From: Penelope pileata
Taxonomy: Eukaryota; Chordata; Aves; Galliformes; Cracidae
Assembly: GCA_013396635.1 (NCBI GenBank)
Contig: WBMW01002269.1
Span: forward strand, 62,001-126,000
Length of the DNA: 64,000 bases
Direction of reading: 5' to 3'
Shown: piece after piece, positions 36,301-48,445 of the stretch
Position numbering within the stretch: position 1 is the stretch's first letter
How the letters are laid out: every line of letters starts with the position of its first letter
The notes under the pieces: model-generated
Databases searched by the model: none
What the model was told of the DNA's origin: nothing
Seen by the model: only the letters and a program-made list of their open reading frames with translations
Program-made: the position numbers and the translations under genes

Positions 36301-38810
36301 ACGAAACCTACTCCCTATAATCTGATGAATCAAAAATGTACATGGATTTCTGAAGAAATTATTTTTCATGAAATTAGGATAAACCATATAAATAAAAAAC
36401 ACAGTTGTAAATATTGATTGTCTATGTCCACATGTTTTACCTAAAATGCAGAACATAAGTAATTATACTTTATTTTTATCAATGGATTATTTTTTCAAAC
36501 TATTCTAATTTCTTCTTGTTATTCAATCATACAGTCAAATATGTGCAAAATTAAGGTCAGAGAAACAGCCTACTCCTAAATTAGCAAGTGCCAAAAGTAT
36601 GTGTTTTTCATTCAGGCTAAATAAGTTTTCATGTCAACAGGATATTATTTAATTAAAATATTAATAAGGGTCTATTGCTTTTTTAATTATTCCCTGAAAC
36701 GTAATGGAGAATTGTATCTGTTTGGCAAAAGTGCTTCAAGAAAACTGTGAAAAGAATATTGTATCTGAGCCGTCACAAATAAGAGCTGATATAAGAACCA
36801 TATTACCACAATAGCATATTATCAAGTGAAGAAATGTGGGTAGAGCAACTAACTTCAGAGGCTTTGTGGCAATCTTGGAAAGCAAAGAATGATTTAAAAT
36901 ATTTAGAATATTTTTGTGCAATACTGTTGTATTTCTCTCTAATTCTGTTGAAAAAATCGAACACTAAGTAGAGATCATTTTGCAAGTGTCAGAATGACAA
37001 AGCTATTCCAGTGAAAAGTTAAACTAAACTTTTCTTTTTTCCTTTCACTTTTTTTCTTTTCAATGTACAGATCAGATAAGAGCAAGTAATAAGTAATCAA
37101 ATAGTTTAAAGTTTCCTCAAATAATTACTCATGAATAAGGCGGTAAGTTTTATGCCACAGGTCACAGATAAAAGCACTTATCAGTGAACAACATGAATAA
37201 TTTCATACAAATCAATAGAGTTCACGGAAGTGCAAAACTAGTCAGTTAGATCAGAATCAGGCCCAACACTAGTTATTAACCTGCATTGTTAGCAACAGTT
37301 GTTGCCAAGTAGTTTACAGCATTTTTTCCATGAGCCTTTGTTTCAAAATCAAGATTCAGACAGCTTCAACAGTTTGTGCATAATTGCTATGGGTGCTTTA
37401 TAAGCCTATGTATAGTGATTCTGTTCTGCAGTTATGAAAGCCTCACAAGTGGAAATAACCCTCTTTCTACTTCTAAAGTATTGAAGAGCTTCTTAAAAAA
37501 TCTACTGTACAGCTAAAAACAGAGAAAATGTCATGGGTGTATTTAACTATTTTTGAATTTTTAAAGATATTTTTTCAAATGTATACTCTTTTATTTCTTT
37601 GTATTACTTTTATTTTTCCTAATGTTTGATTATTTGCAGTGTTTCTGAAAGATTTATTGTCTTAAATCAATACATGTAGAATGTATTGGACTCTGGGACC
37701 TGCAGAGTGGAAATGAGAAAATCCTTCTCACTCACAAGCCAGTGCATAATTTTCCATACACGAATAGTAAACAGCTAGGTCATGACTTGAAAATTCCTGT
37801 TAGTAGAGGAAATCAAAAGGAAACCTGCTGACGTTGCAACTAAACTGATTTTATATTAATACTGAATCAGTAACAGTCAATTTGCGTAACACTTCCTCCA
37901 CCCCAAAATTGCTTTTATTGTGACTATTCCCTGAAAGATCCTTCAGATTCGTCTAGAAACCACCCCTGTCAGTAAGAAATCAGAACTCGTATTTATAATG
38001 TTTGAATTGAAATGAGGAATGCCAGAAGAGTATCATATTTGCATTAGGAATATGAGTTATAAGAAATAAAAGTTAACTTTGTATAGTCACTAATCATACA
38101 GCGTTTACAAATTAACTGTGACATTGAAATATTTTTCTCATGTTGTAACACTAACGGAAGATTTCCAGCTCCTCTGTTTCCCAGTTGTTTAGTTTATCTT
38201 TAACAAACAAACAACTGGCATGAAGCAAGACTCCTCTTTGTGTACAGAGTTTGGGAGGTTTGTGTGGATGCTGTCAGAGGGTGGTGTTTCTAATGATAAG
38301 TGGACTTTAACCAGATTACACATCTGTGCATACATACACTCTGGAGGAATCAGAACCTACATCCCATTATAGAAAGAAACTTTTGCTACACGTTATACTT
38401 GTCTCTGTTTTCCTGTTGTTACAGTCTACTCTCCTTTTAAGATAACTAGAAACATTGACATTATCCCTTGTCCTGTAGTTTACATCTTAATTTCAAGTTT
38501 AGGTATAGTGAGTTGACCACATTAGATCACAATTTGAAATTCTAATTTTTCCATTCTTTATCATGGCTATAATCCAATTCTCATGTGTTTGCTAGTAGAA
38601 ATACTACTGCATTAGTGTACATATGCTGCTCATTACCATCACTAGTAGGTGAGAATTAACAGCTAAGACACTTGAATATTATTTCTAGAAAGATGATGTG
38701 ATTATTCTGGATCATTCTGAACGCTATCTCACTGTCTTTCCAATGAGTGGTGTTATATCTTGCACACCATTGAATTCAATATAAAATATTTAATAAAAAG
38801 GATGGTAAGG

Positions 38811-39215
38811 TACTTGAAAGCATCCGTAGGAGAGCTACAAAGCTGATAAAAGGGCTGGAAGGAATGTCCTATGAGGTTCAGGGAGAGGCTGAGAACACCT
38901 GGGTTATCTAGTCTGGAGAGAAGAAGGGTGAGAAACAATCTCATTGATCCTCACATCTCTATGAACAGGAAAAACGCAAAATGAGGCGCTGATCTATTCT
39001 CTCTAGTCAGTGATTACAGGACACATGGGAATCGTACAAAACTGTATTAGGAAAAAAATTGTTACCATGAGGGTGGTCAAACACTGGAAAAGGCTTTCTC
39101 GAGAAGTGGTTGATGCCCCATGCCTGTCAGTGTTTAAAAGACATTTGGATAATGCCCTCAATAATATGCTTCAATTTTTGATTAGCCCTGACGTTGTGAG
39201 GCAGTTGAATTTGAT
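38811..39215 (+). mobile_element. CR1 LINE fragment, ORF2 C-terminus, intergenic
   Basis: Translated pieces resemble the CR1 ORF2 C-terminal region: RRATKLIKGLE-like, then VTMRVVKHWKRLSREVVDAP and HLDNALNN. The frame is broken by indels and the usual tail is degraded. Confidence 0.82.
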
Positions 39216-41816
39216 CGTCCAATTGAACTACTCTATTTTAAATTATTGCATTTAAAAAGAAATATGTGTTCTAACAAATTTGAAGTACATTAGTAATTTC
39301 TGCAGGATCCCTTTAACTCAGAAATGAAAATGATGGTAACATCCTAGTGCAAAAAATCAGAGAACATATATTCTGGGAGCTGATTTCCTGCTTTGTTACA
39401 GAAGACTTTGTTACCGAAACATGTTAGTATGCTGATTTGCAAATGGAAGTACAGTTACAATAAATTTTGGGAGGAGTTGAGCTTCCAGTGAAAATCACAT
39501 TCCTGCTTGTGTTTTGTAACACTGTCATCTAAAATTAGAAATATGTTTGTGTGTGTATTCGTATATACATGCAGAGTATTGCAGGTACAAGCAAAGCAAG
39601 ATCCACTGTTTTGGATTGATTCAATAAACACGTTATGTTCCTTTTAAGAAAATAATGGGAGAAAGAAAGGAAAAAAACAATACTTAAGGAGCGATAAAAT
39701 TTGACCCAGGAACAACAAAATGTACCAGTAGATAGTTATTGTACAGTAATTATGAGAAAAAAAGTGAAGCTGTTGAATATATTCATATTGCTGAATAATA
39801 TCTAAGAAAACTGGGACAATAAAACCATTTCTCTCTTTAGAGCTCTGTTTTTTTTTTCCTTTCTACTTTTCTTTCCATAAATACGTTAAACAGTGAAAAA
39901 AACCTTTTAATCTCACTGTGTGCATTTCATCCTGTTTGATTTCACATAATTTTAGGCTAATGCTCCAGAACTTGCTTGGATCATCAGTGGATCCAGGACA
40001 CTACTAATCTTTATAATTAAGGATGTAAATAAATCCTTTTTTATCACCATTTGTATGTAATGCCATCTGGCTGCTGCTGCCAAAGTGTACTAAGAAAATA
40101 AACAAATTCAAGAAAATCTCTAAGAAACTTAGTATCTTTAAAAATTTTAAAATAAAATGAAGTATATTGTGGTTTGATTGCACCTTTTATTGGCTAATAG
40201 AATAGTTTGAAAAACTTCTTGGTTCAGTTACCTTGAGTAGGTAAGAATATGAAAGCTGAGAACATCAAGATTTCTTGCTCCAAAGAAAAATCAGTACATG
40301 TTTATAACATTTCAGTGCATTTTTTGACATGCTGCTGAGGCTTGTCAAATATACTCTGATTTATTGCTTTAGTAGAGAGTGTGAATGTTAAGAGTTATGC
40401 ACAATAATTATGCTTATACTAGGCACTCAAAAAGTTCTAAGAATTATGCGTTACCTGGATGATAACCCAAATTTGTATTCTGGGATTGTGATAATGGTAG
40501 TAATAAACTGAAATTTGCCTGTACAATCAGCAGATTCTGGAGAGGCTAAAATGTACTAAAGACAGGAGACAGTGATCAAAGAAAAATTACTGCTTATTTC
40601 TCACAAGTTTTCCCTGAAAAACAATTTGCATGTAGCTAAAGTCATAAACTGGGCTTAAAAATCAGAATACTGCCATCATTTCTTGTTTAATTAATTTGCC
40701 AAACTCTACTGATAAAGAAGTTTTGCAATCTGTGGGAGACAGAAGTTAGCTAGTTTTTCACAATCAACATAAATTCACAGTTGTTTCTGCTCAGAAGGTT
40801 TTCATGAAACCGCTCCTTTCTTCTCATTGCTAAGAAAGGTTTAGAATTTCCACTCAAGACTAAACAAAATGCTGTTACCTAGAAATTTCACCTTGACATT
40901 CATATTCAGTATAATTCATGTTCAGTATAATCAAGAATAAAAAATTTACCAAACCAGAAGTCAAAAAGCAGATAGACAAAAGGAGTAGAAGAGGACAAAC
41001 GAAAACTAAAACTAAGAATATTGGCTAAAACTTAGAACATCAAAAAAAATAGAATTTGATAAGGTAAAAGCAGAACTACCGTGTAGTGAGATATTCATTA
41101 GAATCAAAGAGAATTGTATATATAAAAAGTATTGAAATAAACTAAGGAAACATAAACAAAATTGTTAGAGTAGACTTTAATAGGATATTTTGTTTTCTTC
41201 ATCTACTTTCTGAATATTTTCCATTTATAGTTTAAGGATGGCCAAATCCTCCTTTCAATGACTGAAGTGATTCACCTTCTCTTTCAGTATATAAGTGTCT
41301 GTACCTTTGTCATTACTGTAAAACTTGTAGGTTGGTGGGAGCTGAGGCACAAACTGTAGCAAGTGCATTTTTAAAATCAATGTTCTTCTATTTTCTTCTA
41401 ATTCGTTAATTGCCACGGTGATTCAGCGGTTCTCCGTCTTCTTTCTAACAATGAAATTTCTCACTGTCTCTTTAATGATCTTTAATAAATGTGATTTTGC
41501 CTCTGGCTTGTTTTTCAACTCTTCTTTGACCATGATTCAAAAGCAGTAAAGCTGGAAGCTGGAATACGCCATGTGCTGGAGTATGTTCCATTTTATTCTT
41601 CCCTCTCAAGTCAATCTATGTACTGGCGTAACTAGACTGTGAGACTGGAGCTGGCTGGCTGTGTGTGCTTTTTGTGGTTCATTTTTCACAAGGCTTGCTT
41701 CCCTTTTTCAATCTTTCATTATTACCAGCTCTTTTGGACTTCAGTGTGCCAACAAAACAAATATTGATGACTGATTTTCAAAAATCGAATGAAAAGGTAG
41801 AAAAATGGACACTGGT

Positions 41817-41867
41817 AATATTTGTGAAATATCTGAAATATCTGTGAAATATCTGCTTAATATCTGT
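41817..41867 (+). repeat. AATATCTGTG short tandem array
   Basis: About five imperfect units of 9-12 bases. Confidence 0.8.
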
Positions 41868-43921
41868 CTAATAACTTCTTAACACTACAAATTCTTTGAA
41901 ACCTCTTTGCCCATTCATTTGTTTCTAAAGTATTCTTTGCCAGGGACATTTAACAAATAGTGGAACACAACACTACCATATTTCTGGAAAAAAAAAAATG
42001 CTAAGAAAGATCTGTTGCTACTCAGCATCATTCTTGGAAAAACTGCAGAAAATCTGTTCTCTGAGGGGAAATTACATGAGATTCAAGTGCTGTAATTTGC
42101 AGTGGAAAGGAAGAACAATTGTAAGATGAGAGCAGAGTCATTTGTCTAGAAAAATAATACAAGTTCATATTAAGTCAAGTGGGACTATAAAGACATCACT
42201 TAGAATCTAAGTAGATGTATCTATATGGAAGGATAAGCATTATAAGAAGCTCTGAAAAACAAAGTGCTTGAGTTGTTTTGACAATATTAAGCTTATGATT
42301 TGTTTTCCCATTTCTTCCCTTTGTGATGGCATGTAAAATAACAGCATCTACTGTGTTGGTTAATACTGTCCTGAATTTTGGTTAAATAATGAATTTATAC
42401 TTCTGCCTTATGCAACTCATATTTTGATCACATAATTGTGCTTATATAAAATAAAGTCTTAAATATTCATATAAAATTGAAGTTGTTACTGTAAGTCATT
42501 TTAACTCCATGGATACAGAAAAGTATATTTTGTTCACAGTACAAAATAGACCAACATCCTTCACTGCATTTTTGCATTCTTATATAAAGCAAAGATCAAA
42601 CAGAGAATCATTATAAGGTACAAATTTGTCTCTCCTTACTGGATCTAATACAGTTTGCGCATAATTGTTCCAATATTTTGTGAAATATATAGCAAATATA
42701 TTAATAATAAAGAGTAAAAAAAAGTAAATGTAGTGCAGCATCTCCTTGTTTAGTTTTATGAGGATTCTACTCAGCTAGAAACTCCCTCACACATCTTGAA
42801 AGTAAACTGATAATGGATATCCCTTTTTGAAGAGATATTATCTTCTCTAATGCTCAAATATTCTTGTATGTTCTGATAATTAAGTATATAGTTCATCTTT
42901 CATTACTTGCTCTTTCTGTATCCCTTTTGTTGAGTGTTTTCTCCAAAATGAAAAGATGCTTTGACAGAAAGGCAATTTATGTTTCTTAAGGTATATAACA
43001 ATATTTTGATTATTTTGATTGTTTTTGATCACAGTACTTTCAAAGTCTTTTTTTTTTTTTTTTTTGTCTTTTTTTAAATAGGTTTTCATTCTGTTTCCGG
43101 GATATCAGAATTCATGAAGACAATTGGAGTTCTTTTATTTCAAATCATATTTACATTAACATGGCTAATCAATGGATACATTTTTAACACTAATTACTAC
43201 TACATATTTTCATATACATGCAGGGACATGTATAGAAAATAAGCAACTTAATGTTACCATTGCCCTGTATTTGTCTGTTGCTGGCTCACAAATACCATAT
43301 AAGCATCTTTGAAGGCAAACTTTATGTATTTGTGTACTTACATATCCGTGTATATACATACATACAAGTACACACAGACATATGTTTTATACAGGCATGT
43401 ATATTTCTATTAGGTGCACTGTTCAACCTGTCTTTCCTGAGCATGCATTTTAACAAAACAGTACCATACGTAGTCAATCAAAAATGCAAGGCCTTACCTT
43501 TACAATCAGGGCTTGATTTCCTAGATCTGTTATATTTCACTTCCACTGCACACTCTGCCCTAAAGTTCGTGATCAGCTCTACAGTCAGAGTACCAGTCAT
43601 GACCTCTATATATACACAATTCAGTAACAGCAACAAATGAATACTTAGATTCTTACTTCAGTTCCACATTTATCAAGTGATATTACTCATAGAAAGAGAT
43701 CCTTCAAGCAAACAATCTGCATTGAGTGTTCTTGATGATACACTTAGAAAAAAAAGAGCTTATTGTACAATGTAGCAGATGAAAATACCCACAGCCACTG
43801 CACGTACCACTCATTCTGTTAACCATGTAATATACATTGTCATTTTGACGTGTAGACTATTTCTCTTCGTCTGTCACCTCCACGTCAATCCAATTCACTC
43901 ATTCTTGCCAATGATGAAATC

Positions 43922-43956
43922 AAAAAAAAAAAAAGAAAAAGAAAAAGAAAAGGAAA
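43922..43956 (+). repeat. A-rich (GAAAAA)n run
   Basis: A run followed by GAAAAA-type units. Confidence 0.9.
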
Positions 43957-45079
43957 CAACGACAGAAAGATTGTTATCCTAGATTTACATTTGTGGAACA
44001 TTTTAAAGCCAGTTAGATTAACCATTGAGAAGATGTTAGTCTTGATAAGAGAATCCCCACTGGTTTTCTGTCTCCCTTAGACAATGAAATCACATAGTTG
44101 CGTCTGTGTCTCTCTGTTTTGGGTTGTTCTATTTTAACACATAACAGATTGAAGGCTGCCTACTATTCCTAATTAACTCAAGTTAAACTAATGAGAGAGA
44201 GAGGGTGGAGGGAGTGCCAAAAAGAGAAAAGAGATCATGAGATGGAAGAGATTGAATTACAACTTAAAGGGGATGGAGAAAGGAAAAGAAAAACGGGAGG
44301 GGGAGGTGCAAATACAGTTAGGCTGCAAAGTGGGTGAGAAGAGGGGACTGTGAACAGATCTGCCTTTCATTTTCAAGAAGAGGCAAAGATTCCCCGCAGA
44401 AAACATCAGAGAAATGGGAAATATGCTCAATACATTGTTATAGTTAACTCAGTTTCTTGTTAGGAAATACTTCAGCACCCACTGGAGAACAGCTCAGATT
44501 CCAAAATCTAACTATTGCAGTGCTGTCAACATCTCCGCAATTTATTGATGTAGCTCTTTCTGCCAGCAAAAAAAACCAAAACAAAAACAAAACCAAAAAT
44601 TTTAGGAAAATGTCAGGTTTTGTTAGACCGCATTAAACAAATTTAAATACAGTTTTCTTTATGCTAGGAGTTAGAAACATGCACACATACACATAGCAGG
44701 TAGAACTGAAATGATAACAGTGTAAAAGCAATATACTACTTTTTGAACTTTGAATAATATCTAGATTTTATGTTTGTGCACAAAAGGTTTTCAAATCTGA
44801 ATTTTCTTGTTATAATTTATTTTGTGTGTAGACATGCTTATTTGAAATGTATTACAACAGCTTTCTGACAGATTCTTCTTTGGAAGAATTCCTGTGTAAA
44901 AACACAAACCTGAATGTCTAGTGGTCTTAAATATATCCAGTGCTGAGCTGATTCTGACCTTACATCATAATTACCATTAGGTTATATTCTGGGCTAGATA
45001 ATGCAATGTTTAATAAAATGACAGCAACCAAATTTAACGCAGAGCATGGATGAAGTGAAAGCCAAGTTTCAGGTGTGTG

Positions 45080-46020
45080 CATAGTGCAGATAATATAGTG
45101 CTTAGGCTCCAGCGCCGGGAGGGGAATCGATGTGTAATTACCACAGTTGTAGCTGAGGCTGTTGGGCCTACCACAAGTGAGACCTTGCATCTTCCACACA
45201 TGTCCCCACTCCAGACTCAGACTGGGCAGGAGAAGGTGACAATAAGAGCTGGGGAACAGATGGGAGAAGCTGTGGCAGCACTTCCTTTGGCTGGGCAGGG
45301 AGGAGAGCAGGCTGGGTGTCACAGGGTGTTGGGTCCTGTGGAAGAAGTGTGGTAAAGAAAATGTACTGTCGGACAGAGTAAGGGCAAGAGGAGGAAGTAA
45401 TCAGACCCAGCCAGGCCATCACATTGTGGAAATGAGGGAAACAACACACAGAGATGTGAGAGATGCTGAACACAGAGCCAGGCTAGGGTTTTGGCAGGCC
45501 ACCAGTGTGCAAGGAGGGGAAAGGAGAGGCCAAGGCAGGGGTGCAGCCTTGTCCCAACCACCTGCAGTTCCCAGCTAAGGTCTGATAGAGTTCCCTGCCT
45601 GTTCGCCTGCATGCACAGGCTTGTGCATGCCTGTGTCTCTATTGCAGCCTGGCTTGAGGTTAATAAAAGCAGTAGCTGGTTTAACAAAAGCCAAGGGAAT
45701 GTGACAGGTAAGCAATAAGGAAATAGCTGTCTCCTTTTGGATGGCTGTGGTTGTTTGTGTCTAACGAGGCCTGCTAGTCTCCAGGCTCTGTGCAGATGAA
45801 ATGAAGCAATGGGCTGAAGCAGGGCAAAGGAGGCGCCGTGTCCTGACAGGCTGAGGTGTGACCTGATGAATCCTAACCACCCCAGACATCCTTGGAAGCG
45901 TGAAGGGAGGGTTCGTGGGAGTGTGGGGTGCCAGGGCACAGCTGGGACTGGAGAAGGAGGGCAGGAAAAAGAAGCTCTGGAGTACCTCATTCCAGGCTGA
46001 GGGCAGAAAAGGGAGCTTTA
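45080..46020. other. GC-richer block of unknown nature
   Basis: Base composition changes sharply from the AT-rich surroundings: rich in AGG, CAGG and GGGCAGG-type words yet poor in CpG. It holds the longest open frame of the window (minus, 45319-45990, 223 codons), whose product is rich in Leu, Ser, Pro and Trp without a domain pattern. I do not recognise a repeat family; an old mobile element or a noncoding-RNA exon are both possible. Confidence 0.5.
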
Positions 46021-48083
46021 ACTAGGAACTCAGTTGCCAGGATGCAGATCTTCCTAAGGAAGTTTTCTTTAGTTTATATTTTCCAAAGAAATTTTTGACA
46101 CAGCTAATTCATATACTGCCAAAAAGCTTCAAAAATTCTCATATCTTCATATAATTATCAACAGAGGTTTTTGGTTTTTTTTTTTACAGATAGGGAGGAT
46201 ACATGCTGTGTGAGGAGGTGCAAGCATTTTCTTTCCAAATGTATTCAGAGACATAGCAAAGTGCTAAACAGCCTGCCTTCTAGATCCTGAGTTTATGAGC
46301 GCCTGTATCTTGGTATTCACTCAGTGACTTCAGGGATCCAAATCATTAATACATAGCACTAACAGACAAGTATGGCTGAAATAGATCATCAGCTGAAAGT
46401 ATTGTAGACTGTTTCTTTCTACAATTACAGGAATGCTTTTTCTGTGAACATCTGTGCAATTCTACTGGCATACAAACATACCTTGCTAGAAAACTATTGC
46501 AAGAGATGGTCAAAGGCAATTATCGATGTTTGACCACTGAATAATTCTATGACATTGACAAAGCAAATAGAAAGGAGGATGTGAATCATAAACTGAAAAT
46601 CCAAAGTAGTAGAATTCTGACTACCATTAGATTGTTCTCTTGAGAATTGCCACTAATAGGATTTAGAAGAAAGCAAAGAGAGACTGGGAGGAATATGTAT
46701 ATAGCAACACTACAGTTGCATTTGGCTTGTCTACATGCTATAATTTCTCAAAAAAAAAAAAAGATGTCAAAAATAAAGGAAAATAAATAAATATACTGAT
46801 TTTATTGCCCCTGGTACTGTAAAATTGGTGAAATATACTTTTGTTGGGAGTAGGCTGGATTTAACTTTCACTTCATGGTGACATTTCAGAAATGTAAGAC
46901 TAAGTTGTAACACTGGGTAGGTTCAGGCTGCTGCATTTTACTGTGCAAAACTTACGCTATGGATTAGTATGTTGCAGAAGCCATACTATGATTAGCATAC
47001 AGTACTGCTCAGAGTGAAAGACAGCTGGCTGCAGGGCCAAAAGTTTTGCCATTTTTATACTGCATTATTTAAAACATAGCACATCTATCTATGTTCATAC
47101 CAACATTCTTTTTCTGTACTGGAAAACACAGAAATTATAAATCATTGTTTCCCAATAAATATTAGGAGAACACTGATTTTTTTAAATACGTAGATACAAA
47201 GAAAATCATCATGAAATGAAACTTCAAAAGTTTCAATTGAAGGACCCTTCTGTTCTGCACCTGTTTGCACATGCAGCTAAATGAAGAAGACCAAATATTA
47301 AAAGTTGGAAATTAGCTTATCTCTCCAAATTCCACAGCATATAATCACTTTTTTTCCTGTATTATACACAGAAACCTTTACATATTATGTTTCACATGAA
47401 GAATTGTGTTCGTGAGAAAACAGAAGGAAATGGGAAAAATGTTGACAATTCGGCTACAGTCCCAGCAGAAATGGGCAAAACTCCAAAGATCTGACATATA
47501 CTTGTTATTTACACATGTTGCATTACATATTTACGCATTTGCAAAGCTAATGCAGACAGTCCTCTCTCACATAGGGGTAGTCTGGGTATCACTCTTCTTA
47601 ATTCAGTGAGGCTGCTAACACAGCTCTCAGACAATGAGTACCATAGCACAAAAGGCTGCCAGAAATGTATACGTAGTCCTGTGGGGCTTTGGTAGATGGA
47701 GTACCACACAATTAGGCATTGAGTGTTTGGTCTCTCCAGCTCTCAGGCAGGCTGTAAGTCTAGCAGCCTCTGGGTCAAGGACAGGGAGGACAGAGGGCTA
47801 AGGACTTATGGGAAACAGCCCTGACTTGCCAGTCTTCTTGCTAACAGACTAGCTTGCTGAACTGAGTGTTAGAGTTGCTTGTGCCTTTCCAAACTAGCAG
47901 AATCATGGAAATAATTGCAGAAAAAAAAATCACCTTGGAGAACAAAATGTTTTCCAAAAATATGTAGAAACAATAACCTAAATATCTGTTTACACAAATT
48001 AATTCCGTGACAGAAGGAAAAAAAAAAAAGAAATAAAATCAGAAAGGTATGCACTTCTGGAAAAAAAGAAACTAGTCCAGATA

Positions 48084-48103
48084 GAAAAAAAAAAAAAAAA
48101 AAA
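48084..48103 (+). repeat. Poly-A run
   Basis: About twenty A residues. No retrocopy was recognised to the left of it. Confidence 0.9.
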
Positions 48104-48250
48104 GGGTTTTACCACCCAGTGTAAATAACACGCAAGTACATTCAAAATTACTGCTTTGTGTGCAAATCAATGAAGTTATACTAGCTATAAACTCTCAGTC
48201 ATAGTTAATATCACACCTACTTCTAGAAGTCTTTCACTACAGCTTGAATT

Positions 48251-48445
48251 AGAATTATAGAATTGTTTCAGTTTTTAAAGATCATCTAGTTCCAACTGCC
48301 CTGCTGTGGGCAGGGTTGCCACCAGCTAGATCAGATTGCAAAGTGTGCCATCCGACGCGGCACAGCTTCACTGGGCAGCCTGTTCCAGCGTCTCATCACC
48401 CTCTGCATTAAGAATTTCTTCATAATATTCAATCTAAATCTACTT
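48251..48445 (-). mobile_element. CR1 LINE 3' fragment, intergenic
   Basis: AGAATTATAGAATTG (degraded octamers) is followed by GATCATCTAGTTCCAACTGC, GTTGCCACCAGCTAGATCAG and CAGCCTGTTCCAGCGTCTCA, a typical CR1 tail in reverse. Confidence 0.85.

Larger units (their letters stand above)
30989..38810. other. 5' flank and intergenic DNA
   Basis: AT-rich sequence upstream of ALDH1A1. Apart from the polypyrimidine tract and a short tandem array I recognise no gene or repeat. A donor-like CTTCAG|GTAAGAG on the minus strand at 31221 is discussed as a possible upstream exon. Confidence 0.8.
39216..48250. other. Intergenic DNA
   Basis: AT-rich, with homopolymer and short tandem runs, a purine-rich stretch around 44190-44320 and the GC-richer block at 45080-46020. 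No gene recognised. Confidence 0.8.

Noticed and set aside
45319..45990. 223-codon minus-strand frame as a protein gene
   Set aside because: The frame lies in GC-richer sequence where stops are rarer. The product is Leu/Ser/Pro/Trp-rich without domain or splice context, and the other strand is also open for long stretches.
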